A program made the translations under genes and the position numbers. The notes below the pieces were generated by a model. That model did not search any database, was not told where the DNA came from, and saw only the letters and a program-made list of their open reading frames with translations. A DNA stretch of 5,559 nucleotides from Candidatus Cloacimonadota bacterium (GTDB taxonomy: Bacteria; Cloacimonadota; Cloacimonadia; Cloacimonadales; WRIO01), in contig JALNXV010000248.1 of assembly GCA_023230175.1 (NCBI GenBank), positions 1 to 5,559 on the forward strand. Reading direction: 5' to 3'. Positions 1 through 5,559 of the stretch are shown one piece after another. How positions within the stretch are numbered: position 1 is the stretch's first letter; each line of letters opens with the position of its first letter.

Positions 1-1
1 C

Positions 2-2344
2 GGTAACTACCACCCTCACGGTGAACAAGTAGTTTATCCAACCCTCGTTCGTTTAGCTCAGCCTTGGATAATGAGATACCAACTCATTGACGGACAAGGT
101 AACTTTGGTTCTATTGATGGAGACCCGCCGGCTGCTATGCGTTATACTGAGGCACGATTACATAAAGCTGCAGTAGATTTGATGGATGACTTAGAAAAAG
201 AAACTGTTAATTACAGAAATAATTACGATGAAACCAGAAAAGAGCCCGAAGTATTTCCGGCAAAATTTCCCAATATGCTCGTCAACGGTGCATCAGGTAT
301 CGCTGTCGGTATGGCAACAAGTATGCCTACTCATAATGTAGGAGAAGTTTGTGACGCTATAACTGCCCTTGTTGATAATCCTGAATTAGAACCCTTGGAG
401 ATGCTTAATTACATCAAAGGTCCGGATTTTCCAACAGGTGGATATATTATCGGTAAAAATGGTATAACCGAATATTTCACTACGGGTAGAGGAAAACTTA
501 AAGTAAGAGGTAAGGCTGATATTGAAACCAAACCGGACGGTGGTGAATTGATTGTTATCTCAGAAATTCCTTACCAGATATCAAAAAATTTAATGATAGA
601 AAAAATAGCTGACTTAGTTAAAGAGAAAAGAATTGAAGGTATTTCTGATATTAGAGACGAATCCGGTCGCCAAGGTATGAGACTGGTTATCGTTGTCAAA
701 AGAAATGCTGACGCCAATGTTGTACTCAATAAACTTTATAAATACTCTCAACTTCAAGGTACTTTCGGAGTTATCAATTTAGCTTTAGTTGACGGAATAC
801 CAAAAGTTCTCAATATCAAAGAACTCTGTATGGAATTTATAAAATACAGACACGATGTAATATTGAGAAGAACAAAATATTTACTAAAAAATGCCGAAGA
901 CAGATTACATATTTTAGAAGGCTATAAAATTGCCTTAGATAATATTGATGAGGTAATCGCCATCATAAGGGGTTCTGATTCTACTCAATCAGCTAATCAA
1001 TCTTTACAAGATAAATTTGGTCTTTCAGAAATACAAGCAAAAGCAATCCTTGATATGAGACTTGCTCGTTTAACCGGACTCGAAAGAGATAAAATTGAAG
1101 AAGAATATAAACAAATTTTAGAAACAGTTCAAGAACTCAGAAATATCTTAGCCGATAAACAACTTAGATTAGATATTATCAAAAAAGAAACATCAGAAAT
1201 TAAAGAAAAATACTCTGACCCAAGAAAAACAAGAATTGTTATGGCAGGCTCCGGAGAAATTGATGAACTTGATTTAATACCAAACGAAACAGTTGTTGTT
1301 ATGATTTCTCATGAGGGTTATATTAAACGTATGCCAATAATCAATTACAGAACCCAATCAAGAGGTGGAAGAGGCTCAAGCGGTTCTTCATTAAAAGAAA
1401 ATGATTTTATCCAACAAATATTTGTTGCCTCAACGCATGATTATGTATTATTCTTTACCAATATGGGTAAATGCCTATGGTTAAGAATTCACGAAATACC
1501 GGAAGCCAGTAAACAAGCAAGAGGAAGAGCATTAATCAACTTAATAGAACTCGAAAAAGATGAAAAGGTAAAAGCCCTTATCACAACAGATTCTTTCTAT
1601 GATACCCAAAACGTAATAATGGTTACCAAATTAGGATTAATTAAAAAAACCGGATTATCAGCATTTTCTCATCCAAGAACAAAAGGTATCATAGCGATAA
1701 AACTCTTAGAAGGCGATGAATTAATCAACGCTCAAATTACTGAAGGAAATAATGACATTATTTTAGCTACTTCTAAAGGTATGGCAACTAGATTTACGGA
1801 AACCTTAGTAAGAAGCACCGGCAGAGGAACTCAAGGAGTTAAAGGTATCAATTTACGTGACAATGATTATGTTGTTGCTATGGTTGTCGTAAAAAGAAGC
1901 GGTACAATTTTAGCAATATCTGAAAACGGATATGGTAAACGAACCGCTATTGATGACTATCCGGTTAAAGGTAGAAATACTCGCGGAGTTATAACCTTAA
2001 GAACTTCTGCAAGAAATGGTCAATTAGTTTCACTCTTAGAAGTAATAGATTCTGATGATTTAATGATTGTAACAAGGAATGGTCTTGTAATCAGACAAAG
2101 TGTATCTTCATTAAAAGTTCAAGGCAGAGTAACTCAAGGACTTAGATTAATAAATATCTTACCTGAGGATAGTGTTCATGATATCACTTGTGTTCAAGAC
2201 GAAGAAGAAATTGTCAACGACAATATAATAGACGCTTTAGAACAAAAAAATAATGCAAACTCATCTAAACAAAATATAGAACCGGAAGATGATATTGATG
2301 ATGATAAAATCTTAAACAATATGACAGAGGAAGAAGAAGAATAA
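2..2344 (+). CDS. gyrA: DNA gyrase subunit A, 5'-truncated by the window edge
   Basis: GyrA is the DNA-cleaving and wrapping subunit of gyrase (A2B2 with GyrB), which introduces negative supercoils using ATP. The frame is open from base 2, and base 1 ends the preceding codon. About 74 N-terminal residues are missing if the E. coli spacing holds. In visible numbering the protein starts GNYHPHGEQ, and the catalytic tyrosine is Y48 (143-145) in AMRYTEAR. Next come the conserved [16 protein letters not shown] and PDFPTGG blocks of the breakage-reunion domain and the [16 protein letters not shown] coiled-coil segment. The GyrA-box QSRGGRG (1355-1375) separates gyrase from topoisomerase IV ParC. 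Six pinwheel blades can be counted between about 1301 and 2110, with cores such as HEGYIKR, NMGKCLW, KLGLIKK, SKGMATR, ENGYGKR and RNGLVIR. The protein ends in an acidic tail. About 780 residues are visible, so full length is near 855, normal for the family. The ATG at 71 is an internal methionine, not the start. The positions of E. coli S83 and D87 are Gln and Pro here. Confidence 0.97.
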   Translation, partial: GNYHPHGEQVVYPTLVRLAQPWIMRYQLIDGQGNFGSIDGDPPAAMRYTEARLHKAAVDLMDDLEKETVNYRNNYDETRKEPEVFPAKFPNMLVNGASGIAVGMATSMPTHNVGEVCDAITALVDNPELEPLEMLNYIKGPDFPTGGYIIGKNGITEYFTTGRGKLKVRGKADIETKPDGGELIVISEIPYQISKNLMIEKIADLVKEKRIEGISDIRDESGRQGMRLVIVVKRNADANVVLNKLYKYSQLQGTFGVINLALVDGIPKVLNIKELCMEFIKYRHDVILRRTKYLLKNAEDRLHILEGYKIALDNIDEVIAIIRGSDSTQSANQSLQDKFGLSEIQAKAILDMRLARLTGLERDKIEEEYKQILETVQELRNILADKQLRLDIIKKETSEIKEKYSDPRKTRIVMAGSGEIDELDLIPNETVVVMISHEGYIKRMPIINYRTQSRGGRGSSGSSLKENDFIQQIFVASTHDYVLFFTNMGKCLWLRIHEIPEASKQARGRALINLIELEKDEKVKALITTDSFYDTQNVIMVTKLGLIKKTGLSAFSHPRTKGIIAIKLLEGDELINAQITEGNNDIILATSKGMATRFTETLVRSTGRGTQGVKGINLRDNDYVVAMVVVKRSGTILAISENGYGKRTAIDDYPVKGRNTRGVITLRTSARNGQLVSLLEVIDSDDLMIVTRNGLVIRQSVSSLKVQGRVTQGLRLINILPEDSVHDITCVQDEEEIVNDNIIDALEQKNNANSSKQNIEPEDDIDDDKILNNMTEEEEE

Positions 2345-2346
2345 TG
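2326..2346 (+). promoter_or_regulatory. Stop-start overlap (TAATG) with purine-rich Shine-Dalgarno-like tract
   Basis: The gyrA stop TAA (2342-2344) shares its last A with the ATG (2344-2346) of the next gene. The only Shine-Dalgarno-like sequence is AGAGG at 2326-2330, which leaves 13 bases to the ATG and is farther than usual. A purine-only GAA tract fills the gap. The same bases encode the terminal glutamates of GyrA. I infer that the downstream gene is mainly translated by ribosomes that have just finished gyrA. Confidence 0.6.
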
Positions 2347-2934
2347 ATAAAATTTAATAGTACTAATTCTAAATTATGTAATCTAATTTTAATAGTTTTT
2401 TTAGTACTATTTTTTAATTCATGTGTTCAAAAATACTTACCTGTGCAACAAGATAATGTAGATATTTCAGGTGAATATGCTGTAATTCAAAACGACACAT
2501 TACTAATTGCAGTTAAAGAATTTCTCTGGACATCTCAACCTGAGTATCTACCCGATTCTTACACAACTTTTTTTATTAAAATACAAAACCGCACTAAGAA
2601 ACCGATTAAGGTTAATTATAACGATTTTTATGTGATAGATCAAGTTAATTTACAATATGATATTGTTGAGCCTGTTAATGTTTTAGATATGATGCTTCAA
2701 GATACTGCGTTAATTCCTGATAGATTTAGCATCACAGCAGAAACTCAAAGAGAAAACGCTTCACGTATCTACGAAATAAGGAAAAATATAACAGGTAAAT
2801 CCTTTAATTTTGGAGAAATAATGCCGGGTGCCTTTAAAGAAGGAGTTTTATTTTTTCCTAAATTAAATAACAGAAATATGGAATTCAGATTTATATATAA
2901 ATCAAACGAAATTAAATTTTTAAAATCAAAATAA
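2344..2934 (+). CDS. Predicted lipoprotein of unknown function, coupled to gyrA
   Basis: I do not recognise a named family. The 196-residue product has a clear lipoprotein signal: N-terminal lysines, a hydrophobic run at about residues 14-24 (LILIVFLVLFF) and a lipobox FNSC with Cys27 as the likely lipidated residue. The mature protein should therefore be a membrane-anchored periplasmic or surface protein. The body looks beta-rich. FFIKIQNRTKKPIKV (76-90) followed by a DFYVID strand, and a late PGAFKEGVLFFP block (161-172), resemble the strand pattern of immunoglobulin-like extracytoplasmic domains such as DUF4352. That link is by eye only. There is no catalytic motif, and Cys12 and Cys27 are the only cysteines. 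The start overlaps the gyrA stop by one base, and aspS follows after 20 bases, so the gene is probably read with both. The gene is certain to be coding by its length, its signal peptide and its tight fit between neighbours; its role is unknown. Confidence 0.88.
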   Translation: MIKFNSTNSKLCNLILIVFLVLFFNSCVQKYLPVQQDNVDISGEYAVIQNDTLLIAVKEFLWTSQPEYLPDSYTTFFIKIQNRTKKPIKVNYNDFYVIDQVNLQYDIVEPVNVLDMMLQDTALIPDRFSITAETQRENASRIYEIRKNITGKSFNFGEIMPGAFKEGVLFFPKLNNRNMEFRFIYKSNEIKFLKSK

Positions 2935-2943
2935 AATATTAGC

Positions 2944-2948
2944 GGAGG
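2944..2948 (+). promoter_or_regulatory. Ribosome-binding site deciding the GTG start of aspS
   Basis: GGAGG lies six bases before GTG at 2955. An in-frame TAA (2952-2954) directly precedes that GTG, so no longer start is possible. The next in-frame ATG would remove the conserved N-terminal THYCGE segment. The strong site argues for independent, efficient translation of aspS even though it lies only 20 bases after the lipoprotein gene. Confidence 0.85.
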
Positions 2949-2954
2949 CTTTAA

Positions 2955-4739
2955 GTGCTGGAACTAATCGGCGAAACTAAAAGAACCCATTATTGCGGAG
3001 AAATAAGCAAGGATCTATTAAATAAAGAAGTTATCCTTATGGGATGGGTACATAAAAGAAGAGATTTAGGCGGATTAATTTTTATTGATTTACGTGATGT
3101 TAAAGGTATTGTACAATGTGTTTTCCCGCCGGAAAATATAGAATCATATTCAAAAGCAAAAGACGTAAGAAACGAATATGTCATTAGCGTTAAAGGAATC
3201 GTATCCTTCAGAGATGAAAAGAATATTAATAAAAATATTCTTTCCGGAGATATTGAAATAATAATCAATGAAATGAAAATCTTAAACAATTCCGAACCTT
3301 TACCTATACAACTCAACGAAAATGTAATTGCTGATGAAGACTTACGTTTACAATACAGATACCTTGACTTAAGAAGAGAAAAATTACAATCAATTCTCAA
3401 ACTAAGACATAAAATGGTATTTGCTATTAGAGAATTTCTGACAAAAAATAATTTCTACGAGATTGAAACTCCAATTCTAATGAAAAGCACACCTGAAGGG
3501 GCAAGAGATTATCTTGTTCCAAGTAGAGTTCATCCCGGCAAATTCTTTGCTCTCCCTCAATCACCTCAAATATATAAACAACTACTAATGATTGGCGGTA
3601 TGGATAGATATTTTCAAATAGCAAGATGCTTTAGAGATGAAGATTTAAGAGCTGACAGACAACCTGAATTTACCCAATTAGACTTAGAAATGAGCTTTGT
3701 CTCTCAAGAACAAATCTATGAACTTATGGAAAAATTGTTTACTTATGTCTGGAAAGAAACAATCAATGTCGAACTTAAAACTCCTTTCCCCCGACTTACT
3801 TGGAAAGAAGCTATGGAAAAATACGGTTGCGATAAACCTGATTTAAGGTTTGGCTTAGAATTACAAAATGTTACTGAGATCTTTGCCAATACAAGCTTTA
3901 CTGTCTTTAAAAACGCTTTAGAAAACAATAATCAAATTCGCTGTATTGTAATCCCAGATTGTGCATCATACTCAAGAAAACAAACAGATAACTTAATAAA
4001 TATTGCAAAACATCAAGGAGCTCAAGGATTAGCATTTGTAAAATATGTAAACAATAACTTCGAAGCCGGAATATCTAAATTCTTTTCTGAAGAAGAAAAA
4101 ATTAACTTACAAACAAAACTTAATCTTAATAACAATGACTTAATCCTATTTTCTGCAGAACGAGATAAGCTATCTTTTAAAGTATTAGCGGCTTTAAGAA
4201 ATTACTTTGGTAAAGAACTTAACTTAATAGATAAAAACAACTTTGCTTTCTGTTGGGTTCATGATTTTCCATTATTTGATTATAATGATGAAGAAAATCG
4301 TTGGGAACCTGCTCATCATATGTTTACATTACCCAAAGAAGAACATTTACCATATTTTGATATCCCTGAAAAGATTGGAGATATTCAAGGTCAATTATAT
4401 GATATGGTTTGTAACGGTATGGAATTATCTTCCGGCAGTATCAGATGCCATAGATACGATATTCAAAAAAAGATTTTTAATGTATTAGGCTTTGAAGAAA
4501 AAGATTTACAAGATAAATTTGGATACTTCCTTGATGCTCTTAAATACGGAACCCCTCCACACGGCGGAATAGCACCGGGTATCGACAGAATGGTAATGAT
4601 ACTAAGTCAAGCTGAATCCATCAGAGATGTAATAGCCTTTCCTAAAACATTAAAAGCTTTCGATTTAATGAGTCAAGCACCTTCGATCGTGTCAGACAAT
4701 CAACTCAATGAATTACATTTAAAACTTTTTGATATATAA
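2955..4739 (+). CDS. aspS: Aspartyl-tRNA synthetase, bacterial type
   Basis: This cytoplasmic class II synthetase joins aspartate to tRNA-Asp using ATP. At 594 residues it is full length (E. coli 590). The N-terminal OB-fold anticodon domain contains [19 protein letters not shown] (30-48). The catalytic core follows, with YRYLDLRR (134-141), [13 protein letters not shown] (179-191) and QSPQ (202-205). Motif 2 is [16 protein letters not shown] with R227. A bacterial GAD-type insertion occupies about residues 300-430. After it come H454-H455, E490 in GMELSSGS, R497, and motif 3 GIAPGIDR with R545. The positions matching E. coli Q195, K198, R217, H448, E482, R489 and R537 are all kept, so the enzyme should be active. 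In the anticodon domain, Leu38 and Lys89 match the discriminating E. coli type rather than the His/Gly pair reported for non-discriminating bacterial enzymes. It starts with GTG. It lies downstream of the lipoprotein gene and is followed by an intrinsic terminator. Confidence 0.98.
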   Translation: MLELIGETKRTHYCGEISKDLLNKEVILMGWVHKRRDLGGLIFIDLRDVKGIVQCVFPPENIESYSKAKDVRNEYVISVKGIVSFRDEKNINKNILSGDIEIIINEMKILNNSEPLPIQLNENVIADEDLRLQYRYLDLRREKLQSILKLRHKMVFAIREFLTKNNFYEIETPILMKSTPEGARDYLVPSRVHPGKFFALPQSPQIYKQLLMIGGMDRYFQIARCFRDEDLRADRQPEFTQLDLEMSFVSQEQIYELMEKLFTYVWKETINVELKTPFPRLTWKEAMEKYGCDKPDLRFGLELQNVTEIFANTSFTVFKNALENNNQIRCIVIPDCASYSRKQTDNLINIAKHQGAQGLAFVKYVNNNFEAGISKFFSEEEKINLQTKLNLNNNDLILFSAERDKLSFKVLAALRNYFGKELNLIDKNNFAFCWVHDFPLFDYNDEENRWEPAHHMFTLPKEEHLPYFDIPEKIGDIQGQLYDMVCNGMELSSGSIRCHRYDIQKKIFNVLGFEEKDLQDKFGYFLDALKYGTPPHGGIAPGIDRMVMILSQAESIRDVIAFPKTLKAFDLMSQAPSIVSDNQLNELHLKLFDI

Positions 4740-4740
4740 T
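4712..4740 (+). promoter_or_regulatory. Candidate sigma-70 promoter for purN, overlapping the 3' end of aspS
   Basis: TATAAT at 4735-4740 is a perfect -10 hexamer and overlaps the aspS stop codon. Exactly 17 bases upstream is ATTACA (4712-4717), matching four of six positions of TTGACA. Transcription would begin near 4747, before the hairpin at 4752. Chance matches are frequent in such AT-rich DNA, so this is only a candidate. It is listed because no other room for a purN promoter exists after the terminator. Confidence 0.35.
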
Positions 4741-4751
4741 ATATTACTGTT

Positions 4752-4786
4752 AAAGACGCAATTAAATGCGTCTTTTTTCTTTTTTT
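4752..4786 (+). terminator. Intrinsic (rho-independent) terminator after aspS
   Basis: AAAGACGCA (4752-4760) pairs perfectly with TGCGTCTTT (4767-4775) across a six-base ATTAAA loop. The 3' arm runs into a T-tract (4773-4778), then one C, then seven more T (4780-4786). The hairpin starts 12 bases after the aspS stop. The T-tract touches the purN ribosome-binding site, so the element also lies within the purN leader. Confidence 0.88.
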
Positions 4787-4791
4787 AGGAG
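4787..4791 (+). promoter_or_regulatory. Ribosome-binding site of purN
   Basis: AGGAG lies five bases before the ATG at 4797. It begins at the base immediately after the terminator T-tract, with no spacer between the two elements. Confidence 0.8.
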
Positions 4792-4796
4792 TCTTA

Positions 4797-5366
4797 ATGA
4801 AAAAAATTGCTGTTCTTGCAAGTGGTATTAGTAGAGGTTCAAACTTCAATGCTATCTGTCAAAGTATAACACAAAATAACTATCCAATACAAATTTCATT
4901 TCTTTTTGTTACAGATAAAACTTCTCCTATAACTCAAATTGCCGATAAATACAATATCCCAATAATTAGCTATAATCATAATCTAAAAATTAATGACCAA
5001 TTAATTAAAGAATTACTTTCTAACCCGGTAGATTTAATAGTATTAGCCGGATTTATGCGAAAATTAAATAACAATTTCTTTGAACTTATAAATACACCGG
5101 TAATCAACATCCATCCCTCTCTTTTACCAAAATACGGTGGTAAAGGAATGTTCGGTATAGCTGTACATAAAGCTGTTTATGACAATAAAGAAAAAATATC
5201 TGGAGCAACAGTTCATTATGTGAATGAAAAATATGATGAAGGAACAATAGTATATCAAAAAGAATGTGATATTGCAGATTGTACATCTCCCGAAGATATT
5301 GCTGATAAAGTAATAAAAATTGAACATTGTATCTATATCAAAGCAATAACTAAACTCCTATTATAG
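4797..5366 (+). CDS. purN: Phosphoribosylglycinamide (GAR) formyltransferase
   Basis: PurN transfers the formyl group of 10-formyltetrahydrofolate to GAR, the third step of de novo purine synthesis, in the cytoplasm. The 189-residue product shows the formyltransferase fold from end to end. It has an N-terminal phosphate loop (SGISRGSN, 9-16), the DLIVLAGFMRKL strand (79-90), and NIHPSLLPKYGGKG (104-117) with catalytic Asn104 and His106. His140 and Asp147 follow in VHYVNEKYDEG, spaced as E. coli H137 and D144. The usual EHCIY helix is near the C-terminus. The GGKGMFG segment after the HPSLLPKY motif and the YDEG form resemble the short PurN of Bacteroidota and Bacillota. The length is slightly under E. 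coli's 212. Oddly, the phosphate loop is two residues longer than the usual SGxGSN. No other purine gene is adjacent. Expression must come through the aspS terminator or from a promoter upstream of it. A distant formyltransferase relative is possible but less likely, since all catalytic residues are present. Confidence 0.93.
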   Translation: MKKIAVLASGISRGSNFNAICQSITQNNYPIQISFLFVTDKTSPITQIADKYNIPIISYNHNLKINDQLIKELLSNPVDLIVLAGFMRKLNNNFFELINTPVINIHPSLLPKYGGKGMFGIAVHKAVYDNKEKISGATVHYVNEKYDEGTIVYQKECDIADCTSPEDIADKVIKIEHCIYIKAITKLLL

Positions 5367-5385
5367 AAACTTAAAGATGAAATAA

Positions 5386-5415
5386 ATTGCTTCTTCGCAG
5401 GTTCATCGCAATGAC
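5386..5415 (-). repeat. Dispersed intergenic repeat of the 'GTCATTGCGA...GAAGCAAT' type
   Basis: ATTGC (5386-5390) and GCAAT (5408-5412) form the ends of an imperfect palindrome. Read on the minus strand it begins GTCATTGCGA and ends GCGAAGAAGCAAT. This matches the general form of short dispersed repeats known between genes in several unrelated bacteria. Family membership is from memory of the pattern; copy number in this genome is not visible. Confidence 0.55.
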
Positions 5416-5429
5416 AAGGTATCGCCATC

Positions 5430-5452
5430 CTCGACTCACACTCGCTACGTTC
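5430..5452 (-). repeat. Inverted short relative of the 24-base hairpin repeat
   Basis: Read on the minus strand this 23-base stretch is GAACGTAGC, then GAGTGTGA, then GTCGAG. The plus-strand element at 5531-5557 has the same two ends (GAACGTAGC and GTCGAG) around a different 12-base core. The nine-base end is an exact inverted match between 5444-5452 and 5531-5539. Confidence 0.45.
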
Positions 5453-5460
5453 GTTGCAAG

Positions 5461-5482
5461 TCAAGTCAGTCTCCGGACTTGA
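5461..5482. repeat. Perfect seven-base-pair palindrome
   Basis: TCAAGTC (5461-5467) pairs with GACTTGA (5476-5482) around the eight-base loop AGTCTCCG. A G-T pair (5460 with 5483) could lengthen the stem. No T-run follows on either strand, so it does not look like a terminator. Confidence 0.5.
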
Positions 5483-5500
5483 TTCTCTAATCACAAATAT

Positions 5501-5524
5501 CGTAGCTTGACCATCCTGGTCGAG
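5501..5524 (+). repeat. 24-base hairpin repeat, copy 1
   Basis: CGTAGC is followed by a hairpin made of CTTGACCA (5506-5513, sharing the C) and TGGTCGAG (5517-5524). It has eight pairs, one of them G-T, around the loop TCC. Copy 2 lies 33 bases further on, with 23 of 24 bases identical. Confidence 0.7.
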
Positions 5525-5533
5525 AAAAAAGAA

Positions 5534-5557
5534 CGTAGCTTGACCATCATGGTCGAG
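5534..5557 (+). repeat. 24-base hairpin repeat, copy 2
   Basis: This copy has the same leading CGTAGC and the same eight-pair stem (5539-5546 with 5550-5557), with loop TCA. The only difference from copy 1 is base 5549 (A here, C at 5516), inside the loop. A nine-base A-rich spacer (5525-5533) separates the copies. The window ends two bases later, so more copies may follow. Confidence 0.7.
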
Positions 5558-5559
5558 TA

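Larger units (their letters stand above)
5367..5559. other. Gene-free repeat mosaic at the right end
   Basis: No coding frame, RNA gene or convincing terminator is visible here. Composition changes sharply: 5401-5480 has 41 G+C of 80, whereas the last part of purN (5281-5340) has 17 of 60. Most of the stretch is made of short palindromic or inverted elements listed separately. I interpret it as a cluster of dispersed extragenic palindrome-type repeats that continues beyond the window. Confidence 0.65.

Noticed and set aside
71..73. ATG at 71 as the start of gyrA
   Set aside because: The frame is open to the left edge, and the upstream codons encode the conserved GNYHPHG segment that belongs to GyrA.
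2..2344. Topoisomerase IV subunit ParC as an alternative identity
   Set aside because: The GyrA-box QSRGGRG and all six pinwheel blades are present, as expected for gyrase, and the tail is acidic like GyrA.
2990..3928. Three minus-strand open frames inside aspS (2990-3400, 3427-3624, 3743-3928)
   Set aside because: They lie antisense to strongly conserved AspRS domains, and their products have no recognisable motif. They are shadows of aspS.
4243..4488. 81-codon plus-strand frame inside aspS
   Set aside because: It overlaps the catalytic core of aspS in another frame, and the product has no recognisable domain.
4741..4796. Purine riboswitch upstream of purN
   Set aside because: Only a simple hairpin with a T-tract fits in the gap. 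There is no room for an aptamer and no purine-aptamer core sequence.
5104..5327. Two minus-strand open frames inside purN
   Set aside because: They are antisense to conserved PurN motifs and rich in Phe/Ile/Tyr, as expected from reading AT-rich coding DNA backwards.
5461..5482. Terminator for purN
   Set aside because: The hairpin is about 95 bases after the stop and is followed by TTCTCTAATC, not a T-tract. No intrinsic terminator for purN is evident in the window.
5501..5557. Possible CRISPR array (two near-identical repeats with a spacer)
   Set aside because: The spacer is only nine bases and A-rich, only two copies are visible, and no cas gene is present. CRISPR spacers are about 25-40 bases.
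5525..5557. Minus-strand terminator from hairpin copy 2 and the T-rich spacer
   Set aside because: On the minus strand the T-run begins only after a CTACG gap of five bases. The hairpin is better explained as one of two repeat copies.

Overview
The window is a piece of an AT-rich bacterial chromosome. It holds four plus-strand protein genes, followed by about 190 bases of repeat-rich DNA that is clearly more GC-rich. No RNA gene, insertion sequence or phage gene is visible. The genes are housekeeping ones plus one unknown lipoprotein. The lineage cannot be fixed from this sequence. The GyrA C-terminal domain, with its 'ASTHDY..FFTN.G' and 'IHEIPEAS' blocks, resembles versions I associate with non-proteobacterial groups. 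The low GC would fit several poorly sampled gut or host-associated lineages, and I would not name one with confidence.

Layout. Bases 1-2344 are the 3' nine-tenths of gyrA (DNA gyrase subunit A), entered just upstream of the quinolone-resistance region and running to an acidic C-terminal tail. Its TAA stop overlaps by one base (TAATG) the ATG of a 196-residue predicted lipoprotein gene (2344-2934). After 20 bases comes aspS (2955-4739, aspartyl-tRNA synthetase, GTG start with a strong Shine-Dalgarno). No terminator or promoter is visible between these three, so they look like one transcription unit. A clean intrinsic terminator (4752-4786) follows aspS. The next gene, purN (4797-5366, GAR formyltransferase of purine synthesis), has its ribosome-binding site directly against the terminator T-tract. 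A candidate promoter for purN overlaps the end of aspS, upstream of the hairpin. Bases 5367-5559 carry no gene I can support. They hold a chain of small palindromic repeats, including two near-identical copies of a 24-base hairpin element and a shorter inverted relative.

The genes serve DNA topology, translation and nucleotide synthesis, and no dedicated shared pathway is apparent. The points most worth a second look are the replaced quinolone-bridge residues in GyrA, the lipoprotein gene coupled to gyrA, the terminator abutting the purN ribosome-binding site, a two-residue insertion in the PurN phosphate loop, and the structured repeats at the right end. I found no convincing new multi-gene system.
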